Assembly: GCA_016647705.1 (NCBI GenBank)
Contig: CM028333.1
Span: forward strand, 9,622,616-9,686,615
Length of the DNA stretch: 64,000 nt
Direction: 5' to 3'
Source of the DNA: Eucommia ulmoides
Taxonomy: Eukaryota; Streptophyta; Magnoliopsida; Garryales; Eucommiaceae
This document shows, in pieces, positions 44,528-56,797 of this stretch. The notes under the pieces are model-generated. The model saw nothing but the letters and a program-made list of their open reading frames with translations, did not search any database and had not been told where the DNA came from. Position 1 is the first letter of the stretch, and each line of letters starts with the position of its first letter. Position numbers and translations under genes: made by a program.

Positions 44528-46093
44528 AAATTTGGCTAGTCCTCGAGCCAAACACACATACTAAAATGAAAAATACACAAACTGAAATAAATAACAAACA
44601 ACCTAAAAACAATCTAAACATAACAACATGCGAGTTTTGACTTCTTCTAACGGCCTATTTATTTTTCCCTCAACAATCGCCAGTTATATCGAGTTCAGGC
44701 GGTAACACACAGCATGTAATGTTCTAGAATTTCGACATGCAATAATAGTGAACGCTATTCTAGATCCTTTAAACATGTTAGTGCGAGACTCAGTAATATA
44801 ACTATACAACAATCGGATTGGATTATCCACCAACGAAATTCATGACTTCGACCGTAAAGGACTAGGATTTCCATAGGTTTGATTGGGGTCCACTCTCCAC
44901 TAATGTAGGTTTAGTAGTTCATGAAGATCATTAGGACTTGGTTCAGTTAAGGTTAATTTGGCCAAGGGTATTTCAGAATAGAAAACGGGTTAACGTTGTT
45001 AACTTAACGTTATCCAAGGCTCAACGCTTGGCACATTCACTCTCGAATCCCCATAGAAAGATTGGAAACAATCCCGAACATGCATTTAAGACCGACATAC
45101 TCACTTGTCAAAAGAAACGGAAATAAAAACTGTATTTACATTTGATTTTTTTTTTTTATTATTTTTTTCAACGAACACACTCCCAAACTTATTTGATTGT
45201 TACAATTGAAGGGGTGTGTGAAATACAAATGAAAAATGACAAGTGAGTACTCAAATACCGAAACAATTAGAAGTTCGCCCTAAACCCAACCGCTCACTTC
45301 AAGTAGCATAATGAATGCTAACTTGATTCGCTCAAATTGTGCCTTTGGTTTAGCGATAATGGACTAGAAGGAATTCAATTGGCCATGGTATTGGTTTATG
45401 TGTTCTGAATTGAATTTGCATTTAGGTTTCGACAGGGTGACGAAGGATAAACATGTAACAAGGTAGGCTTCAAAGGCTCAAGCGACAAAGAGAATGCCTA
45501 AATCACGTCTCCTGAACTACCTCGCCTAGGTTTTCGCCTCAAGCTTCCCCTCAATCAAGTTCTAGAATCCTTAATGTGTCATGAATTTGGTTAATCGATA
45601 ATCGTCCTCAAATCAATTGAATAAAAATACATTGAGTCTATGTGCCCGTGCAAATTAGGATCTACAATAATTTTGACCAAAACGCATAGTCAAGCACACA
45701 GAATCACACATGCATGGGTATTACCCTTGACTTCGAAAACGACCAGGGGAAATTTTCATCATCGGGTGACGGCCCAGATGAACACAAAACTCAAAATAAA
45801 AAAAAAATAACACAAAAACATAAACACATTCTAACCTAAACACACATGCAATACGGAAAAACAATAACACATAAACTAACAATACTACTACTACACATCA
45901 CCCCCAAACTCAAAGTGGACAGTGTCCTCAGCGATCCCAATCATCAATCTCAGCATATATGAAATTAAAACATGCTGACGAAGGGTGTTTAGAACACTTA
46001 CCTGGGAGGCGAGAGGATCTCGCCTCCGAATCAAGTCAGATGTGATGGATTTAACTTATTTGACCTTGGGTTGCCTCCCAAGAAGCGTGTGGT

Positions 46094-46321
46094 TTAATGT
46101 CCTCGGCCCGACATTTTCAGAACGCCGTCAAGATTGGCGAGGTTTTGCTTTGGATGGCTCAATCTCTCAACGAAATGCCTCACCGGCTTATGTGCTTGGC
46201 CAAGCACAATAAATGGCTTGGAATCCCGTCGAAAGGGATGCATCAATACCCGTCGATCTAACATCGGCACATACCCTGCATAAGAAACAAAAACAAAATT
46301 ACAAACAAAAATTATATACAA
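46094..46321 (-). pseudogene. decayed gag fragment
   Basis: The words NFVFVSYAGYVPMLDRRVLM and HPFRRDSKPF align with NFVFHVGYLKILDQQVLLHF and QRDSEPF of the gag piece at 1731-1522, followed by shifted remains of the AWERYKE motif. It is too short and too broken to act. Confidence 0.6.
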
Positions 46322-46470
46322 AGAAATGCCTAAAGTAAAATTAAGTCATTTACACACAATTTAATAATAACGAAATCGCCAATCCCGGCAATACGAAACA
46401 CTTGCTTCTCCTATCTAAAACTTAAGTCCTGAACCGTTACTGCATTTTTCCGACAATAACATCAAAACAA

Positions 46471-46488
46471 TCCCCGGCAACGGCGCCA
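46471..46488 (-). other. primer binding site, tRNA-Asp
   Basis: The minus strand reads TGGCGCCGTTGCCGGGGA, the standard Athila/Tat site, six bases from the LTR. Confidence 0.92.
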
Positions 46489-47656
46489 AAAACTTGGTAG
46501 CGCGTAAAAATATGCCGTTACTTACACTCGCAAGTATATGAGGTCTAAGTTTTAGTATAGTGTGATCATTAAGATCGGGTTATCGTATCCACATGGATTG
46601 TTGTCGTTACTATCGAATGCCGCGTTTGTCGTGACCTAATTTTATCTAGGCGAAAAATAAATGTATTTAATTAATTAAACTAATACTAATATAATCTAAA
46701 TTAACTACACTAATATGTTAATATGTTTAGGGTGAAAAATTGTATAGGGATTAATGTGTTTACAAATACGTGTTCGATTCCGATTTACTCGCGTTTACGT
46801 TGTTCGACCTATTTGACAACCTCGGTACGTAAACTCCACTGCCACCTCTTCTGAGTGTAAGACGGGGGAATACATGACTTCGAGTCAATGGAGAAGTCCC
46901 TCTCAACATCTTAATGAATCTAGGTCACGTGAGTCTTGCCTAGCGTCATTGATTGCACACAATCCAACTCCCTCCCGGGTTATTGGATCGTCGCGTTGTA
47001 TTTACCTTATCGACAATCTCCGTTCTAAAACTCCCTCGCTACTTCTCCCGAGTATAAGACAAGGGATATAACATGACTTCGAGTCAACGAAGAGGTCCCC
47101 CTCAACGTCTTAACGACCCTAGGCAGCGTGTGTCTTGCCCTACATCATCGATTGTCCACGATTCAAACCCCGATCGGGTTAGAGAATCCTAGCGTTTGTT
47201 TACCCTAATCCGAATCCGAGGTTTTATCAAAATCCCATATTCTCCATTTATCAATACAAGCATAATAAATAAACAATACGATAAATACAATCAAACTACG
47301 AAGAACAATCACAAACGAAACACCGAAATCATCCAAACAACGTATTTATAAATTTATTGTTAATCCCTACTACAATCCATATTTAACTCCGGGCCATAGC
47401 CGCATATACAATGAAATAATGAGTTAAATATGCTCACATGCTCCTAAGATAAAGAAATAAGGAAAAACGATAGAAGAACTTAGCCTCGTCCAAAGATAAA
47501 CTGCTAAGAACGCTCTACGATTGATTCACTGTCTTCTCCACTTCGGGATGCGAGCTCCACCACTAAAAATCCTAACCCTAGACTAAAGTATAGCCTAAAA
47601 GGCTAAAAAATGTAAGAGAGGGAAGAGAGTTACTGGCTAAGAGGGAGGATAGGGGG

Positions 47657-47666
47657 TATTTATAGC
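47657..47666 (-). promoter_or_regulatory. TATA box in the 5' LTR
   Basis: The minus strand reads GCTATAAATACCCCCTA, downstream of the palindrome array as in the partner LTR. In this LTR it would drive the element's transcript. Confidence 0.6.
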
Positions 47667-47705
47667 AAAAATATCTAAAAATATCTCAAGACAGTGCAGG
47701 GCAAA

Positions 47706-47990
47706 TCCGCCTAGGCGGTGGATTCTTTGCCTAGGCGGAGTTAGGTCGGTTCGGTCTGATCGCCTGGGTGGTGAAGTAGGCGGTGGACTGGAGAACATTC
47801 TGTTGGAATTCCGCTTAGGTGAAGAAAACTTCGCCTAGGCGAGCGGCTGTCAGTAGCCCTTCTTCATCGTCTGCTGGATTTCCGCCTAGGCGATAGAAAT
47901 TTCGCCTAGGCGATCGTCCGTCAGTAAAATTTTTCTCTTCTCTGCATCTTCACCACTTAAGCGGTGGTCTGGATGCCTAAGCGGTGGGCC
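47706..47990 (-). repeat. CCGCCTAGGCGG palindrome array (5' LTR)
   Basis: Ten or so cores occur, including CCGCCTAGGCGG (47708), TTCGCCTAGGCGA (twice), TCCGCCTAGGCGA and two AAGCGGTGG words. It has one extra unit compared with the partner LTR. Confidence 0.9.
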
Positions 47991-48428
47991 TGTTTCATCT
48001 TTTAGCCTCTGAGGTTGTTTATCCACCGTAACTTCGAACCGCTTTGGTTCGATCTCATCGTTTTAGCTCTAGTTTCCTATCTTTTTACTTCACACACCTG
48101 AGTTATACAAAAAGTATGAAAACTAATTAAAACATAATAAAATACTATATAAACATATTCGAAAACTAACAAATTTGGATTGGAAATAGATAGGTTTTTC
48201 ACACCTATTACAAGGTGGTCCTAAATTGCCTCAACACGATGATGGGGCCTATTGTCTTGCATGGCATGGGCTCAAATGGCATGGACGACACCCAACTTGT
48301 CCAGGGCAAAGTTTGATGGGGCTTTCGCCCTGTATTTTCATTTCTAGAAAAATTGAAAGAGACACAAACTTGATTTTGCATATGTTTTGTGTGTTTATTT
48401 TTGTCTGCATCACTACACTGGTGCCCAA

Positions 48429-49053
48429 AGTTTTAAATCGCGGTATCGGGTTACGTAACGGTAACGGTCGCGGTGTATTGGTATCGGGAGTATTGACCTA
48501 TCCATAACAAGAATCGGCCGTAATAGTCGAGAATTTTTAAAATACCAGACCATCCTAAAAAACTCAACAATAGTAATTGTTTTACTCATTAAACCCTTAA
48601 TAAGCACATTCTAATATATATTATGACATTTAAATACATATACAATACAATAAAGTTATGAAAAAAGACGAATTCTTTATTAAGACTGAAGTAAGGTTGA
48701 AATCTAAAGAAATGATGAATTTCCAGCCATTACATGGCCTTCGCACAAGGCTGAAATTATAGCTTGCTGATGGGAGAGGTGTTTTTGATGAGAGATGACC
48801 TACACAAGGCTGAATACAACCTGTATTTGATGGGAAGGGGCCTGCACAAGACTAAATAAAACCTGTATCGACCTGCAATGGCCGTAACAACTCACCGTAA
48901 TGGGAAAATACACCGGGCTCGTAAAAGCCCATAATGGGCCAATTCGGTGTGAATCGGCCAAAGCATGAGATATCAGCCCGTAACTAGCAGGCCAATTTTT
49001 CGTACTGTATTAGCTGTTACGGTACGTAACGACCGATACTTAGAATCTTGCCA
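48429..49053. mobile_element. small hAT-like TIR element
   Basis: The ends AAGTTTTAAATCGCGGTATC and the reverse of GACCGATACTTAGAATCTT, with TTACGTAACGGTAACGG and GTTACGGTACGTAAC inside, form an imperfect inverted pair. Flanks CTGGTGCC and CCAGTGCC could be an old eight-base duplication (six of eight match). Confidence 0.45.
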
Positions 49054-49563
49054 GTGCCAGAACTCGAAGGCAAGAGGTGGGACCAAGATTTGGGGTAGCA
49101 GAGGTTATCATTCCGATGCGAAAGCATAGGTTAATTGAGGCATAGGAGAATTGAGGAAATAAGAGAACTAGGGTTGTTTTTTTATGTTTTATTAAGAAAT
49201 AGAGGACTATTTTGTCTAATTAATAATATATTTTTTTAATTCATAAAGAAAATTTGGAGTACTATAATTCATGAAAAAATAGATAAAAAAGAAGTAATAA
49301 CATCCCTAAATAAGTTGGTCTCATAAAAAAGGAAACCCAATTAAATTACTAGTTATAATTCATAACTTTTGTCATCTTTTAATTTTATCTATTTTTATTT
49401 TTCATATCATCATTTTTATTTATTTTTAGTATTTTTTAATTTTTTTATAATATTTTCAAAATATTAAAATTCATATATTCTGGGTTTTACGTCTCACGCC
49501 CAAGATTTACGCCTCGCCCTAAACATATCAAAACGTTCCGCCCAATACCTACCTTTTACAACA

Positions 49564-49701
49564 CTGAAATGGAGAAATATAGAAATCAATTCATCAAAGT
49601 AAGATAATTTAAACAAAATCAATTCATTAAAAAGAATAATTTAGACAAAATTATTTCAAGCCACACCAGATGAAATCTATTAATAGAATGACCACATCAC
49701 C

Positions 49702-49747
<46 letters not shown>

Positions 49748-49750
49748 TTA

Positions 49751-49809
<59 letters not shown>

Positions 49810-50032
49810 GTGTGAAACCCCTATATTGATCAAACTGTACGAAACTGATCTTCATTTAGTATAATCAAACCCAGAACATAAAAAACAAAAAACAGCAAAC
49901 AGAAGCTGACATAAAAAATAAAAAAATAAAAATGTAAAATCACATTTGCATATAAAGTGGAAGAAGAGGAGAGATAAGAGATTGATCAAAAGAGCGACGG
50001 TGGATAGGGGAGAGAGAGAGGGGGGGTCTCAC
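49564..50032. other. presumed RDR1 intron with microsatellites
   Basis: It contains (TATC)n then (TA)n at about 49703-49806 and a GA run near 50008. No gene. Confidence 0.4.
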
Positions 50033-50128
50033 CTACAGAAATGACTTGAGCTTCTACCACTACATAAGTTGAAGAAGCTCAAGTGAATTAGGCAGTATAT
50101 CTCCATGAAAATGTGCTTCGTCAATCCC
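50033..50128 (-). other. candidate RDR1 5' UTR exon, 3' part
   Basis: On the minus strand an exon-like stretch ends CTGTAG|GTGAGACC, a strong donor. It faces the AACTGCAG acceptor just upstream of the RDR1 ATG. RDR1 genes of other plants often have a 5' UTR intron. The other half continues past the copia element at 56449. This is an inference without transcript support. Confidence 0.35.
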
Positions 50129-51047
50129 TGTTGCTGCACAATTAAAATAAAGAACGAAATTAGCAAACTTTCTTGGGTTGAGTCGCGGATTAGGTCGGTC
50201 TCTTTAAGATGTTTCGTGCCTCTGTCCAAAATTGTGCAAGCAGTATCACAGCCTTGTAGTCCTCAGGGTAAAACAACCCAGAAATCTCATCTGTCTAGGA
50301 TCTTCTCTGCATAGTAGAAGTCCTGAAAACCAAATACCCACTTCACTACACTACACTGCTCGGAATCGAAAAATAATTCTGTTCAAGCGAAAAATCAATT
50401 TTTTTTTCAAGTGAAACAGTAGAGAGATAAGCTTTTTATATTCTCATGCAAGTGGAGAACTCTCTATATAATAACCGAGAGACTATATTATATTTTCAAA
50501 GTGTTTGATCTATTTTATATATGAATGCTTTAGGGAGGCAAGAGGTAATGGGTATTTTTTTTAATAATATCATGAGACAAGTGGATAATATCATGAGACA
50601 AATAGATAATATCACGACACAAAGTGGAGGATGGAATTTATAGTGGAGAAAATCAATCATGTTATCTCCAACGGTTGTCACCCAATCATGAAAGCAAGTT
50701 GCAAAATTATATCAATAAATTGTTGACAAGCTTTGAAAAGTTTTACCAATTAATTAATAAAATAATATAATAAGCACTACCTTACTTCACACACTCTGCT
50801 CGGTACGGCTAGTCGGACGACTGTGCTATGCGTGTGGTAAACCAATAGGGATGTGACTCACCTTCCTTCCACAAAATGTGGGTACCATTTGGGGCACACC
50901 CCAAATATCCAACTCATCCCCTTATAACATCCTCTAGAGTTTTATTCCCAAGTAATGCTGGACAAAGGAAACAATAGAGAGAAACTAGTAACAAGTAGCA
51001 CTTGGTTTATTTTACAAGTAAAAAAAAAATTCACACATGTTCCAACA
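50129..51047 (-). repeat. copia 3' LTR
   Basis: 919 bases, about 95% like the 5' LTR by eye. It shows single-base differences and lacks the 20-base internal duplication of its partner. Confidence 0.93.
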
Positions 51048-51058
51048 ATCCCCCACTT
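51048..51058 (-). other. polypurine tract
   Basis: The minus strand reads AAGTGGGGGAT, directly before TGTTGGAAC of the LTR; this is the standard copia form. Confidence 0.85.
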
Positions 51059-51602
51059 GAATTTTTTAAAATAATTTTTCATCGAGCAGTATAGTATAAT
51101 ATAAGATTGTGCATAAGCAAAGGTGTCTTTCGACTTGAACCCTTACGTAGTGTTGATGATTTAGATAATACTTGAGTAACCCGTAGTTTTGAACTTTATC
51201 TCTAGCAACATCACACACACAACCCTATCAGGATGTAGTCCAAAAGCTCGTGCTTTATGGCCATGCACGTGTATCCCAATATAGTGAATACTCTAGAGAA
51301 TTTGCTCAAAATTCCATAGGAAATGGCCACACCTCCACATTCACATAAGTAAGTCTATCAAGAGTACTCCTGTAGTTAGGTACTCCACTCCAAATGAAAT
51401 ATAGATCTTATTAAGAGTTAAAAATAACTCAACTGTTATCGCTTCAGGATGTCATGCTTCAATCAATACATATAAAGAATAGACTCAAAATTATTATTAT
51501 AGCATGATTCTCCTCATATCACTTAACGAATTGTTATTACCCTTTGAACCTATTTCTTGGGATCTCCAGTCTATAGGTTGGGTTACCCTCATAAGTGACT
51601 CG

Positions 51603-54600
51603 TCAATCTATGGGCTTGAGTCTCATTCCTTTCAAGGTTTTGTAAACTTTTTTTTGAGCTAATCCTTTCGTCAAAGGATCAGCTAGGTTATCATCAGACC
51701 GTACATGATCCACTCTCACAGCTCCAGTCGAGATATATTTTCTAACAGTGTTGTGTTTGCGACGTATTTGTTGCCTTTTTTCGTTATAATAACAATTCTG
51801 AATTTTTGCAATAGCCGCGGTATTATCGCAATGGATCAAGATGGCTGGAATCGGTCTTTCCCATAAAGGAGTATCAGAAAGCAAACTTCTTAACTACCCT
51901 GCTTCCTCGCTAGCTTATGCTAGTGCAATCATCTCAGACTCCATAGTAGACTGAGCCAAAATAGTCTGTTTCTAAGATTTTCAAGAAACAGCTCCACCAG
52001 CTATGCTAAATATATAGGCGCTAGTTGCCTTGGAGTCATATGAAAGGGTGTTCCAATCAGCATCTCTATATCCTTCTAGGACAACAAGAAACTTCTGATA
52101 ATGTAATTCAAGGTTCATAGTCCTTTTTAGGTATCTCATAACCCTTTCAATAGCATGCCAATGCTCAATACTAAGTTTGCTTGTAAACCTGCATAGTAAC
52201 CCCACGACATAAGCTATGTCGGGCCTAGTGCAATCAGTAGCATATCGTTGACTGCCTATAATGCTCGCATACTCAGATTGTCTAACACCGTCACCAGTGT
52301 TCTTGAACAACTTCACACTAGGATTATAAGGGGTACATCCTGGTTTACATTAAAAGTAATTATATTTCTTTAGAATTTTTTCTATGTAATGAGATTGATC
52401 CAAAGAAATTTCATTTTCAGACCTAGTTATTTTAATACCAATTATCACATTTGCATCACCAAGATCTTTCATATCAAAATTAGCACATAGCATAGATTTC
52501 ACATTGTTCACGACATGAATATTAGAACCAAAAATTAACAAGTCATCCACATAAAGACATATAATAGTGCAAACATTATTTCAGATTTGTAATAGATGCA
52601 TTTGTTACTTTCATTCACTTTGTAACCATATGAGATAACAAGATTATCAAATTTCTCATGTCATTGCGTAGGTGCTTGTTTTAAATCATAAAGAGATTTA
52701 TCTAATTTGCACACTTTGTTTTCTTGACTAGGAATTACAAATCCTTCAAGTTGGTCCATATAAATCTCTTATTCTAATTCACCATTTAAAAAAGCAGTTT
52801 TAACATCCATTTGGTGCACAACAAGATCATGAATAGAAGCAAGTGATAAAAGCACACAAATAGATGTAATTCTAGAGACAGGTGAAAAAGTGTAAAAAAA
52901 TCTATATTTTCTCTTTGTCTAAATCCTTTGGCTACAAGGCGAGCTTTATATTTCTCAACAGTTCCATCGGGTTTTAGTTTTATCTTGAGTACCCATTTAC
53001 ATCCTATTGTTTTACAACCAGGAGGTAAATCTACTAAGTGCCAAGTCCTATTTGACTCGAGAGAGTCCATTTCATCATCTATAACCTCTTGCCACAAATT
53101 GGCATCTATGGAAGATAGCGTCTCTTGGAGTGTGTGCGGATCTTCCTCTAAGGTATATTAGTAGAAATCAGAACCTAATCCTTAGCTATATGAGGCCGTT
53201 TACTCCTTCTAGGTTCAATTTCTAATTCCTTATTAGATTCATTAATTTTAATGACAGGTACATCACTAGATGTCGAGCCCCCACTATTCTTCAATTTAAA
53301 AGAAAATTTATATTCTAAAAATCAGCGTCATTAGACTCAATAATAACCCTATCTTTCAAGTCATAAAATCTATAAGTTTTGCTATTCACCGCATAACCAA
53401 TAAACACACATTCATATGCTCTACTTGCAAGTTTTCTTCTTTTAGGATCAGGAATTCGAACATATGCCAAACAACCCCTAGTTTTAAAATAAAACAAATT
53501 TGGTTTCTTGTTTTTGAAAACTTCATAAGGTGAAATTTTACTATCCGATTTGGGAACTCTATTAAGCATATAGCAAACAGTCAACAAAATCTCACCCCAC
53601 CAGTGAGAAGCAGCACCGGAGTTACGCAAAATAGCAACTACAGATTTGGCTAAAGTTCTATTTTTTCTTTCAGTTTTACCATTCATTTCAAGAGAATACA
53701 GTGTAGTTTTTTCATGAATAATCCCATGAGAATTATAAAAATCAATGAAAATATCAGAATCATACTCGGTTCCTTTATCACTACGCAGTTTTTTAATTTT
53801 CTTATTGCATTGATTTTTAATCTCAGTCACAAATCATTTGAACATATCAAACGCTTCAATTTTATTTTTCATGAGATAAACAAAAGTGTAATCAGAGTAA
53901 TCATCCATAAATGTAATAAAATAACATTTACCATTCCTAGTCAAGACACCATCAAATTCACAAATGTTAGAATGTATCAAATCAAGAGGTTCAGATTCTC
54001 TAATTACTGATTTATGAGGAGTTTTAGTAATCTTGGTTTGATTGCAAAATTCACACTTTTCAAAATCATTCAAAGACAGTTTAGGAATTAGTTCTAAGTT
54101 GTTTAATTTTTTAACAATGCGTTTATTAATGTGACAAAATCTAGCATGCCAAATATTAAAAGAACACAACATGTAAGTAGAAGAAAGAATTTTATTAACT
54201 TCAACATTCAATTTGAACATTCCATCAGTTGCATAACCCTTCCCAACAAAAACATTATTTTTGGTTAAGGTGTACAAATCAGTCCCAATAGTTTGAGTAA
54301 ACCCAACCTTGTTGAGAAGATAGCCCGAAACCAAGTTCTTTCTCATCTCTGGAGTGTGCAGAACATCCTTAAGAATGACTGTTTTTCCAGAGGTAAACTT
54401 TAACTCCACCTCACTAGAACCAACAACAATAGTGGAGTGAGAATCACCCAACAACACTTTATTGTCTATTGTTTCAGAATAGGACCTGAATATAGCACGA
54501 TTATAGCAAACATGGCGGGACGCACCAGTGTCTACCCACCACCCTTCGGATCCACCAACTATATTAATTTAAGAAATTATAGCCACCAGTTGGTCTTCGG

Positions 54601-55472
54601 TTAGATTCGCCTGCGGAATAGGTGGACGTCTAATCCGGCAGTTCCGAGCCATATGGCTCGCCTTTCCACAGTTATAACAAATAAAATGTCCCGACTCATT
54701 TCTTGAAGGGGGTTTTTGTCCATTCTGATTTTGATTAAAGTTCATGTTCTAGTTGTTATTACAATTCTGATTCTTCATAATTTTCCTTCTAGGTTTTAGA
54801 ACAACAAATGAGGATTTTTTGTGAGTGTTGTTGGTAACAACAAATACTTCATCTTTCTGATTTTGTTTACGGGCTGTCTCCTCAATACGAAGACGAGTAA
54901 TCAAACTTTCTAAAGAAAATTCTCTTGTTTTGTGCCTGAGAATATTCTTAAAATCTTTCTAGTTAGGGGGTAATTTGTCAATCAAAACAGCAACTTGAAA
55001 TTGTTCATCAAGTGTCATACCTTCAGTAATAATTTCATGAGCAATTTTTTGAACTTCGTGAGACTGAGCTTCGACAGATTTATCGTCAGTTATTTGGTAT
55101 TTCAGATAACGGTTGACAACATATTTTTTCGTTCCAGCCTCCTCAGTGTCAAATTGTTTTTTGAAGAGCATCCCAGATTTTCTTTGCAATGTTGTTAAAA
55201 CAACAATAGTCAAAGAAGTCATCAAATAGACCATTAAGAATAAAGTTTTTACAACGGAAATCATTTTTAGTCCAATTATTAACTTTTTGAAGCTGAGCAT
55301 CAGTAGGTTCTTCTGGTAGCACAGATTTTTCAGTAGTACAAACATATACTACTTTTTTCATGGTTAGGAAAAATAACATCTTCTGTCTCCATCTTTTAAA
55401 ATGAGCCCCTTTGAAACGGAAGGGCTTGTTTAGATCAACAGTGGTTTGTTTAAACTCGCGTTCAGTAGACAT
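51603..55472 (-). pseudogene. copia gag-pol polyprotein pseudogene
   Basis: The start is MSTEREFKQTTVDLNKPFRF at 55472, 27 bases inside the LTR. Gag has FKRWRQKMLFFL and, after a frameshift near 55150-55345, TLDEQFQVAVLIDKLPP. A zinc knuckle CYNCGKASHMARNC lies near 54640-54680, protease WWVDTGASRH near 54510-54540, integrase zinc site HARFCHINKR...CEFCNQ near 54060-54150, and the integrase core with ITFMDDYSDYTFVYL and RSDKGTEYDSD. RT pieces include WVLKIKLKPDGTVEKYKARL (53000) and YVDDLLIFGSN (52556-52524). RNase H has HCDNTAAIAKIQN and ADPLTKGL up to 51603. Frames change at about 55150, 54950, 53830, 53300, 52880 and 51900, with several stops. Confidence 0.92.
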
Positions 55473-55498
55473 GGTAGAAGATAGACACGTCTTAAAAT

Positions 55499-56443
55499 TG
55501 TTGTTGCACAATTAAAATAAAGAACGAAGTTACCAAACTTTCTTGGATTGAGTCGCTGGCTAGGTCTCTCTCTTTAAGACGTTTCGCGGCTCTGCCCAAA
55601 ATTGTGCAAGCAGTATCACAGCTTCGTCATCTCCAAGATAAAACAACCCAGAAATCTCCTCTGTCTAGGATCTTCTTTGCACAGTAAAAGTCCTGAAAAC
55701 CAAACACCTACAACACTACACTACACTGCTCGGAATCGAAAAATAATTCTGTTCAAGTGAAAAATCAATTTTTTTTTCAAGAGAAATAGTAGAGAGAGAA
55801 TCTTTTTATATTCTCATGCAAGTGGAGAACTCTCTATATAATAACTGAGAGCTTATATTATATTTTCAAAGTGTTTGATCTATTTTATATATGAATGGTT
55901 TAGGGAGGTATATGAATGCTTTAGGGAGGCAAGAGGTAGTGGGTATTTTTTTTTTTTTTAATAATATCATGAGACAAGTGGATAATATCATGAGACAAAT
56001 AGATAATATCACGAGACAAAGTAGAGGATGGAATCTATAGTGGAAAAAATCAATCATGTTATCTCCAACGGTTGTCACCCAATCATGAAAGCAAGTTGCA
56101 AAATTATATGAATAAATTGTTGACAAGCTTTGAAAATTTTACCAATTAATTAATAAAATAATATAATAAGCACTACCTTACTTCACACGCTCGACTCGGT
56201 ACGGCTAGTCGGACGACTGTGCTGTGCGTGTGGTAAACCAATAGGGATATGACTCACCTTCCTTCCACAAAATGTGGGTACCATTTGGGGTACACCCCAA
56301 ATATCCAACTCATCCCCTTATAACCTCCTCTAGAGTTTTATTCCCAAGTAATGCTGGACAAAGGAAACAATAGAGAGAAACTAGTAACAAGTAGCACTTG
56401 GTTTATTTTACAAGTAAAAAAAAAATTCACACATGTTCGAACA
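55499..56443 (-). repeat. copia 5' LTR
   Basis: 945 bases. It contains a short tandem duplication (TATATGAATGSTTTAGGGAG at about 55888-55930) absent from the other LTR. Confidence 0.93.
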
Positions 56444-56448
56444 ATCCC

Positions 56449-56520
56449 TAGTCGTGGTTTTCGTCTCTATCTTTATCTCTCGCTCTGAAATAGAAAGTCC
56501 GCATTTTCTTCCTCACTATC
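56449..56520 (-). other. candidate RDR1 5' UTR exon, 5' part, with TATA-like tract upstream
   Basis: This would continue the exon broken by the copia insertion. A TATTTTATAATTATTTTA tract at about 56538-56556 could be the promoter. Only position supports this. Confidence 0.25.
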
Positions 56521-56559
56521 TCACTACTACGAGTTCAATAAAATAATTATAAAATAGGT

Positions 56560-56696
56560 AAAATGGCATAAGAGTGGAATTGCAGACGATGGTCCATAAT
56601 AATAATTGAGTAAATATCACTAAATACCTCATCAGATTTTGAATTTTAACAAAAATACCCCCTAAGAATTTAACAAAAAATAAAAATAAGATTTTG
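56560..56696. other. AT-rich flank of the segmental duplication
   Basis: Nothing recognisable; similarity to copy 1 starts at 56697. Confidence 0.4.
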
Positions 56697-56741
56697 TTGC
56701 GTTTGGCAACAAATTATTCTGGAATTGTTTTCACAACAATA

Positions 56742-56797
<56 letters not shown>

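Larger units (their letters stand above)
42832..48210 (-). mobile_element. non-autonomous Athila/Tat-like LTR retroelement
   Basis: Two LTRs (42832-44512 and 46495-48210) flank about 2 kb of internal DNA. The five-base duplication CAAGG is perfect (42827-42831 and 48211-48215). On the minus strand the order is LTR, primer site TGGCGCCGTTGCCGGGGA (46488-46471, tRNA-Asp), internal region, polypurine tract, LTR. Only a decayed piece of gag remains (46321-46094); there is no pol. It must rely on proteins from an intact relative. Confidence 0.92.
46495..48210 (-). repeat. 5' LTR of the Athila/Tat-like element
   Basis: 1716 bases. The outer base pair is TA instead of CA (a C-to-T change). It includes the palindrome array at 47706-47990 and a TATA-like GCTATAAATA at 47666-47657. 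It differs from its partner by many substitutions, so the insertion is not recent. Confidence 0.92.
42792..49563. mobile_element. TIR element (TGTTGTAAAAGG ends) holding an LTR element
   Basis: The left end TGTTGTAAAAGGCATTTG and the reversed right end TGTTGTAAAAGGTAGGTATT are inverted. Removing the nested LTR element (42832-48210) and one CAAGG leaves about 1.4 kb with GGGCTTG/GGGCGAGGCG words and a second small TIR element at 48429-49053. No transposase was seen, and the flanking duplication was not resolved. Confidence 0.45.
50129..56443 (-). mobile_element. full-length Ty1/copia retrotransposon, coding-defective
   Basis: Two LTRs (50129-51047 and 55499-56443), termini TGTT...AACA, and the perfect five-base duplication ATCCC (50124-50128 and 56444-56448). 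Read on the minus strand, the internal part gives gag, protease, integrase, RT and RNase H, the copia order. The polypurine tract AAGTGGGGGAT (51058-51048) abuts the 3' LTR. I see no tRNA-iMet-like primer site next to the 5' LTR. Frames are broken in several places, so this copy cannot move by itself. Confidence 0.95.

Noticed and set aside
50129..56443. Possibly an active copia element
   Set aside because: Despite perfect target duplication and both LTRs, gag and pol have several frameshifts and stops, and the LTRs differ clearly.
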